Part shown: positions 16,638 to 20,360 of the stretch, piece by piece
Position numbering within the stretch: the first letter of the stretch is position 1
How the letters are laid out: every line of letters begins with the position of its first letter
Source: an uncultured Flavobacteriales bacterium
GTDB lineage: Bacteria > Bacteroidota > Bacteroidia > Flavobacteriales > Crocinitomicaceae
Reading direction: 5' to 3'
Assembly (NCBI GenBank): GCA_946478775.1
Contig: CAMLDR010000069.1
Span: 1-20,360, forward strand
DNA length: 20,360 nt
Translations under genes and position numbers: made by a program
Notes under the pieces: model-generated
Told to the model about the DNA's origin: nothing
Databases searched by the model: none
The model's input: only the letters and a program-made list of their open reading frames with translations

Positions 16638-17386
16638 ACGCATATATTATCGATGATGAGCAAGCTAACCGGGAAATCGTCCAGATCATGGTCAGTAAAT
16701 ACTACCCGGAAATCCATATTTTGGGCGAATCGGACAATTTGAACACTTTTTTGGAAAGCAGGCAATTACAGGCAATGACGGATTTGTTGTTTTTGGACAT
16801 TTTAATGCCCGACAGTACGGGTTTTGATTTATTAGAGCAACTCAAAAAACGGACTTTTGAAGTCATCCTGGTTACCGGTTTTGAACAATTTGCTTTGCAG
16901 GCATTCGAACATTCGGTGATCGATTATGTATTGAAACCAATCGATAAAGACCGCTTTTGCTCCGCAATAGAAAAAGCGAAAAAGCGAATTTCAGAGAAAC
17001 AACTCGTTCAATCAGCCAAAATTCAATCCAATGGCCGGTCTAAAATTGCCGTCATTAAAAACAAAAAAACACATTACATTGATTGTGCAAATGTGGCCTA
17101 TATGATCGGACAATCGGGTGGTTATACCACTATTTTTTGTAAGAACGGGGAATTTTTTCTGCTCTCGAAATCATTAAGCAACGTAAAATCAGAATGCAGT
17201 GATGTTTCCTTTCTGCTCCGGGTAAGTCAATCAGTTATCATCAATTTAGATGATATTGCTACCTGCGATCAGGGCGGATCCGGTTATATCGGATTGAAGA
17301 CCAATGATTTCGAAGTTTTTCTTCCCCGGCGAAAAAAAAGGGAAGTATTACAGGAAGTGGAAGCTTATCTGAAATCCAAAAATTAA
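16634..17386 (+). CDS. LytTR-family response regulator
   Basis: The 250-residue product has a receiver domain (residues 1-120) with the acidic pair Asp7/Asp8, phosphoacceptor Asp55 in LLFLDILMPDSTGFD, Thr81 in VILVTGFEQ and Lys101 in YVLKPID, so every key residue is present. A LytTR DNA-binding domain follows (about 140-248; SKIAVIKNKKTHYID near the start, then VAYMIGQSGGYTTIF, FLLRVSQSVIINLDDI and the basic end LPRRKKREVL). It should bind direct-repeat promoter sites after phosphorylation by the upstream kinase. The ATG overlaps the kinase stop by 4 nt (ATGA), a sign of translational coupling. I see no obvious paired LytTR binding repeats in the neighbouring gaps. The gene ends 5 nt from the convergent thioesterase gene without an intervening hairpin. 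Confidence 0.95.
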   Translation: MNAYIIDDEQANREIVQIMVSKYYPEIHILGESDNLNTFLESRQLQAMTDLLFLDILMPDSTGFDLLEQLKKRTFEVILVTGFEQFALQAFEHSVIDYVLKPIDKDRFCSAIEKAKKRISEKQLVQSAKIQSNGRSKIAVIKNKKTHYIDCANVAYMIGQSGGYTTIFCKNGEFFLLSKSLSNVKSECSDVSFLLRVSQSVIINLDDIATCDQGGSGYIGLKTNDFEVFLPRRKKREVLQEVEAYLKSKN

Positions 17387-17391
17387 GTCTT

Positions 17392-17844
17392 TTACTCTGT
17401 TGAGAAGCCCTCTTCCGTTGGCAATAAAAGCGCCTTTCCATACTTCTCAATGCGCATTGCATGGCGTTTCTTAATGTACTCTGCAATGGGCAAGGATTTT
17501 CCTTCTTCATCAATGCGCACAAAGGTCATATTGGTATGTGTCACCAGGTCCTGATTTCCGGTATATACATTATGTTTACGGATTTCCATATACATTTCAA
17601 TGGAAGAGTTCCCGAAACGCAGCACTTTTCCGTAAACCTTCAGAATGGATCCTGATTTTACCGCTTTTTTGAAGACTAATTCATCTACTTTAATCGTCAC
17701 CATGTTCGGAGAATCACAAATTTGTGAAGCAAAAGAGCCCGCAGCGTCGTCAATCAAAGACATCAGCTTTCCGCCAAACATGTTGTTGTGAATGCCTATA
17801 TCAAAGTCCTTACAAATATATGTGGTGATTAATTCCATTTCCAT
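17392..17844 (-). CDS. Acyl-CoA thioesterase (hotdog fold, YciA-like)
   Basis: The 150-residue product has the single hotdog domain of YciA/BACH-type acyl-CoA hydrolases, which cut acyl-CoA to free fatty acid and CoA in the cytosol. It shows HNNMFGGKLMSLIDDAAG at 19-36, the helix signature with acidic residues Asp32/Asp33, one of which is the likely catalytic one. It also has VTIKVDELVFKKAVKSG at 49-65, which matches the VxxxxFxxPVxxGD pattern of the family. The length is normal. A C-terminal tail of about 30 residues is basic and then acidic. Active hotdog enzymes are usually dimers or hexamers (family knowledge). The ATG at 17844 is followed two codons later by another ATG at 17838, so the start could be either. 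Its substrate chain length cannot be told from sequence. It is convergent with the response regulator and divergent from the phosphatase gene. Confidence 0.88.
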   Translation of the reverse strand: MEMELITTYICKDFDIGIHNNMFGGKLMSLIDDAAGSFASQICDSPNMVTIKVDELVFKKAVKSGSILKVYGKVLRFGNSSIEMYMEIRKHNVYTGNQDLVTHTNMTFVRIDEEGKSLPIAEYIKKRHAMRIEKYGKALLLPTEEGFSTE

Positions 17845-17993
17845 GTATGCTCAAAAGTGTTGCAATGCTTGGGCTGAAGCTAAACCCAGCGAAGGCACAA
17901 AAGTAACATCCCTTCTGCGATTAATGCTCAAAACACACGAAATGTTTTCTCCGCTTTAACAAAGCTTATGACTTAAATCCGTATTATTGTGAT
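17845..17993. other. 149-nt divergent intergenic region
   Basis: This gap separates the thioesterase and TPR-phosphatase genes and must hold both promoters. On the plus strand TATTATTG at 17982-17989 is one mismatch from TAnnTTTG but has no clear TTTG upstream. On the minus strand CACTTTTG at 17859-17852 is also one mismatch away. Neither is strong. No hairpin of note is seen. Confidence 0.4.
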
Positions 17994-19958
17994 GTGAAAA
18001 ATTCCTTGCTCACTATTGCTTTAATCCTGCTTTTTGCTCCTTCTTGGGGGCAGTCAAGCGGCATTGATTCCGTCTACAGGCTTGGAAAATCAGAAAAGAA
18101 CATCCGGAAAAAACTGCTGCTACTCAACGAAGCCATTGCTTTTGGATGGTATTACGGAGATTATGACAAAGCAATCCGCTATGGAAAAGAATCCTTGAAA
18201 ACAGCATCCAAATACAAGAACGATTCCATCGCCAGTTTGATGAACAACAACATCGGAATTGCATTTGATTACAAGGGAGATTATTCACAGGCCCTGGCAC
18301 ATTTCTTCAAAGCTTTGCGCGTGGCAGAACGTATCAAAGACAGGGACAACGAAGCCTATATCCTGAGTAACATCGGGTTGGTCTACAACAACCTGGAACA
18401 ATACGACAAAGCCCTTCAATACCACCAAAAATCACTTAAAATAAGACAGGAGATCAAATTCGTGAAAGGAATTTCTGCTTCTGTAAACAATATGGCAATC
18501 GTTTTCATGAACCAGGAGAAATACGAAAAAGCCATTCAGTATTACAACCGGGCGTTGGCCATCGACCTGAAATTAAAAGACAGTTCCGGGCTTGCCGACG
18601 ATTACAACAACCTGGGTGTTTGTTACCAGGAAAAAAAGGAATTCGCCAAATCGGAGTATTATCATCTGAAAGCCCTGGAAATTCGTCAAAATATGCATCA
18701 AAACCTGGGAGTAGCTACTTCCAAGCTGAATTTAGGAGTTTTAGCAGTAAAAAGCCGCCAATTTGGTGAAGCTGAAAAATACCTCAACGAATCTGTTGAA
18801 ATGGCTAAAAAACTGGGGGCAAAAGAAATTTTAAAATCTGCTTACCAGTCACTTTCCGAATTGGGAGACAAACAGGGCGATTTTAAAACAGCATTTGAAT
18901 ACCTGCACCTGTTTAACCAGGTTGAAAAGGAATTGGCCAATGAGGATAATATCCGCAAGCAGACACAGGAAGAAATGAATTACGCTTTTGATAAAGAGCG
19001 TGAAACACAGCGTTTGAACCAACTGGCAACTGCTTTGGAGAACAAAAAGAAACAGGAACAGGCCCTGATCATCAATTGGGCAATTGCCATTGTAGGAATC
19101 CTGATCCTTGGCTTCTCCTTTGTGCTTTACCGCCGCTGGAACGAGGTCAAAAAACAAAAGATCGTCATTGAGGAAAAAAACCGCCAGGTCGAAGAAAAGA
19201 ACCACGAGATCTTAGACTCGATAAACTATGCGAAACGCATTCAGACGGCCATTCTTCCTTCCGGTCAATTGCGTGAACGTATTTTACCGGAGCATTTCGT
19301 CCTGTACGAACCAAAAGATATCGTAGCGGGAGATTTTTACTGGCTGGAAGAAACGGCAGATTCCATCATCTTTGCAGTTGCAGATTGTACCGGTCATGGC
19401 GTTCCGGGAGCAATGATGAGCGTGGTTTGTCACAATGCGCTGAACCGTTCCGTCAAAGAATTTGGTTTGAGAAAGCCCGGAGAAATCCTGGATAAAACCC
19501 GCGAGATCATCGTGGACGAACTCTCCAAAGATCACCCCGATGTTTCGGACGGAATGGATATTTCCCTTTGTACCCGTGATAAAATCAGCAATGAGATTTC
19601 CTGGGCAGGAGCAAACAACCCGCTTTGGATCTGGAAAAAGGAAAGCCGGGAAATCGTTGAGATCAAACCGAATAAACAGCCGATCGGGAATCATTTCGAC
19701 ATGAAGCCTTTTACAACACATTCCGTTCACCTGGAAAAAGGCGACCGCATCTATTTGATCACAGACGGTTATGCAGACCAGTTCGGCGGACCGGAATCCA
19801 AAAAATTCAAAGCCAAAAACCTGAAAAATCTCTTGCTGCAGATTTCCAACGAAACCATCAGCCGGCAAATCGATACACTGAGAGCTACTTTCTTCAATTG
19901 GAAGGGCGAACTGGAACAGATCGATGATGTTTGCATTATGGGGATTGAGATCAGTTAA
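17994..19958 (+). CDS. TPR-repeat membrane protein with SpoIIE-type PP2C phosphatase domain
   Basis: The 654-residue product starts at a GTG (17994). The only nearby ATG, at 17992, runs into an immediate stop, and the GTG opens a good signal peptide (MKNSLLTIALILLFAPSWGQ). Residues about 40-320 hold six to seven tetratricopeptide repeats with a period near 40 (NNIGIAFDYKGDYSQAL, SNIGLVYNNLEQYDKAL, NNLGVCYQEKKEFAKSE). A charged helix, a membrane span (about 359-381) and a coiled-coil linker (EEKNRQVEEKNHEI) follow. The SpoIIE/RsbU phosphatase domain occupies about 425-652: VAGDFYW with metal-binding Asp447, DCTGHGVPGA with Asp464, SDGMD, AGANNPLW, LITDGYADQ and the final QIDDVCIMG. All metal residues appear present. 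In characterised relatives such a phosphatase acts on a STAS-domain protein in a partner switch, but no STAS protein or anti-sigma kinase lies here. TPRs outside and phosphatase inside suggest envelope sensing (inference). Confidence 0.92.
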   Translation: MKNSLLTIALILLFAPSWGQSSGIDSVYRLGKSEKNIRKKLLLLNEAIAFGWYYGDYDKAIRYGKESLKTASKYKNDSIASLMNNNIGIAFDYKGDYSQALAHFFKALRVAERIKDRDNEAYILSNIGLVYNNLEQYDKALQYHQKSLKIRQEIKFVKGISASVNNMAIVFMNQEKYEKAIQYYNRALAIDLKLKDSSGLADDYNNLGVCYQEKKEFAKSEYYHLKALEIRQNMHQNLGVATSKLNLGVLAVKSRQFGEAEKYLNESVEMAKKLGAKEILKSAYQSLSELGDKQGDFKTAFEYLHLFNQVEKELANEDNIRKQTQEEMNYAFDKERETQRLNQLATALENKKKQEQALIINWAIAIVGILILGFSFVLYRRWNEVKKQKIVIEEKNRQVEEKNHEILDSINYAKRIQTAILPSGQLRERILPEHFVLYEPKDIVAGDFYWLEETADSIIFAVADCTGHGVPGAMMSVVCHNALNRSVKEFGLRKPGEILDKTREIIVDELSKDHPDVSDGMDISLCTRDKISNEISWAGANNPLWIWKKESREIVEIKPNKQPIGNHFDMKPFTTHSVHLEKGDRIYLITDGYADQFGGPESKKFKAKNLKNLLLQISNETISRQIDTLRATFFNWKGELEQIDDVCIMGIEIS

Positions 19959-19963
19959 TTACC

Positions 19964-19987
19964 AATTACGAATGCCTAATTACGAAT
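19964..19987. repeat. Short direct repeat AATTACGAAT
   Basis: AATTACGAAT occurs at 19964-19973 and again at 19978-19987, directly after the phosphatase stop codon and in a 64-nt gap between two convergent genes. It resembles the start of the simple AATTACGAAT-type intergenic arrays common in Bacteroidota genomes, here with only two units. No hairpin terminator is seen in this gap. Confidence 0.6.
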
Positions 19988-20022
19988 ACAGAAATAAGTC
20001 TCAACAAGATTAGCGGGCAGAA

Positions 20023-20360
20023 TTAAACCAATTCGACCTGTTCGGATTCCTCCTGCTTTCTTTTACCTCGTTTTAAAACAGCTTTTTTAATACCCTTCGG
20101 CACCATCGGGTCAACCAATTGTCCCAAATAATTCCTGGGAAATTCTTCTTTGATCCCAAAATGTTCGGGTTCGTGGTCCGGGCACACATAGGTCCCGAAA
20201 AGCAGGTCCATCAGCGGAGAAATATTTGCGTAATTCCCCCGGTCTCGTTCCAGGTCATGATGCCAGTGATGCAGGGCCGGAGAACCGATGATCTTTTGGA
20301 GGAACCCGATATTCAGCCGCACATTGCTGTGAATGTAAATGGCCCAAATCCCCCGGAAAA
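20023..20360 (-). CDS. Fatty acid hydroxylase/sterol desaturase family protein (C-terminal part)
   Basis: The frame is open to the right edge of the window, where it reads FRGIWAIYIHSNVRLNIGF, so the gene is cut at its 5' end and only the last 112 residues are visible. ALHHWHHDLERDRGNYAN carries the histidine cluster of the di-iron membrane hydroxylase family, and the segment LMDLLFGTYVCPDHEPEHFG follows as in family members. These enzymes use O2 and a di-iron centre in the membrane to hydroxylate or desaturate lipids or sterol-like compounds. The tail is rich in lysine and glutamate (RGKRKQEESEQVELV). The GTG at 20322 is internal and not the start. The upstream histidine boxes lie outside the window. 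The substrate cannot be inferred. Confidence 0.88.
   Translation of the reverse strand, partial: FRGIWAIYIHSNVRLNIGFLQKIIGSPALHHWHHDLERDRGNYANISPLMDLLFGTYVCPDHEPEHFGIKEEFPRNYLGQLVDPMVPKGIKKAVLKRGKRKQEESEQVELV

Noticed and set aside
11232..17386. A single regulated system of the 834-residue T9SS protein plus the kinase/regulator pair
   Set aside because: They are co-directional and adjacent, but a perfect intrinsic terminator separates them and no shared binding site is visible. The link is only proximity.
17870..17900. Small GGG/CCC inverted repeat near 17871-17890
   Set aside because: The stem has only four or five pairs and no T-run, so it is not distinguishable from chance.
19284..19868. 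194-residue minus-strand reading frame
   Set aside because: It is fully antisense to the SpoIIE phosphatase domain, whose motifs are intact.
1..20360. A new defence, retron or mobile system
   Set aside because: I found no reverse transcriptase, nuclease, transposase, integrase, CRISPR repeat, toxin-antitoxin pair or attachment site. Every large gene fits a known chromosomal family.

Overview
The window looks like chromosomal DNA from a Bacteroidota bacterium, most likely order Flavobacteriales and possibly a Fluviicola/Crocinitomicaceae-type organism (family-level placement is inference). The evidence is two large secreted proteins with C-terminal type IX secretion (T9SS type A) sorting domains, several TAnnTTTG-type -7 promoter elements, a Y_Y_Y-type propeller sensor kinase with a LytTR regulator, and the rpmB/cinA neighbourhood. 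No tRNA, rRNA, CRISPR array, insertion sequence, integrase or phage gene is visible.

Layout. 1-1561 (minus): the nearly complete rpmB (ribosomal protein L28) lies downstream of cinA. 1621-3358 (plus): a DUF4197 lipoprotein, a short repeat-rich spacer, and a uridine-phosphorylase-like nucleoside phosphorylase. 3360-3752 (minus): a small lipoprotein of unknown function. 3792-3837: a strong hairpin terminator. 3853-7244 (minus): a two-gene unit of a small secreted protein and a 985-residue multidomain T9SS surface protein. 7245-7601: an AT-rich gap with two hairpins. 7602-10982 (minus): icmF, a fused cobalamin-dependent acyl-CoA mutase with its own G-protein chaperone. 11232-13736 (plus): an 834-residue T9SS protein built from a tandem duplication. 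13760-13799: a textbook terminator. 13815-17386 (plus): a histidine kinase/LytTR response regulator pair with a 4-bp overlap. 17392-17844 (minus): an acyl-CoA thioesterase. 17994-19958 (plus): a TPR-transmembrane-SpoIIE phosphatase. 20023-20360 (minus): the C-terminal end of a fatty acid hydroxylase/sterol desaturase.

How the genes may work together. Most are single-gene or two-gene transcription units, so the window is a mosaic of housekeeping metabolism (rpmB, cinA, nucleoside phosphorylase, icmF, thioesterase), cell-surface proteins and signal transduction. The kinase/regulator pair is a clear functional unit. The 142-residue secreted protein and the 985-residue T9SS protein are probably co-translated. 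The phosphatase has no STAS or anti-sigma partner here.

I do not see a convincing new defence or mobile system. The points most worth a second look are the duplicated GPGHH/TNQDAI/QHGNT module of the 834-residue protein, the conserved-looking but unrecognised 142-residue partner of the surface protein, the altered H-box of the histidine kinase, the IcmF specificity residue, the overlapping divergent cinA/DUF4197 promoters, and two genes whose -7-like boxes sit almost on the start codon.
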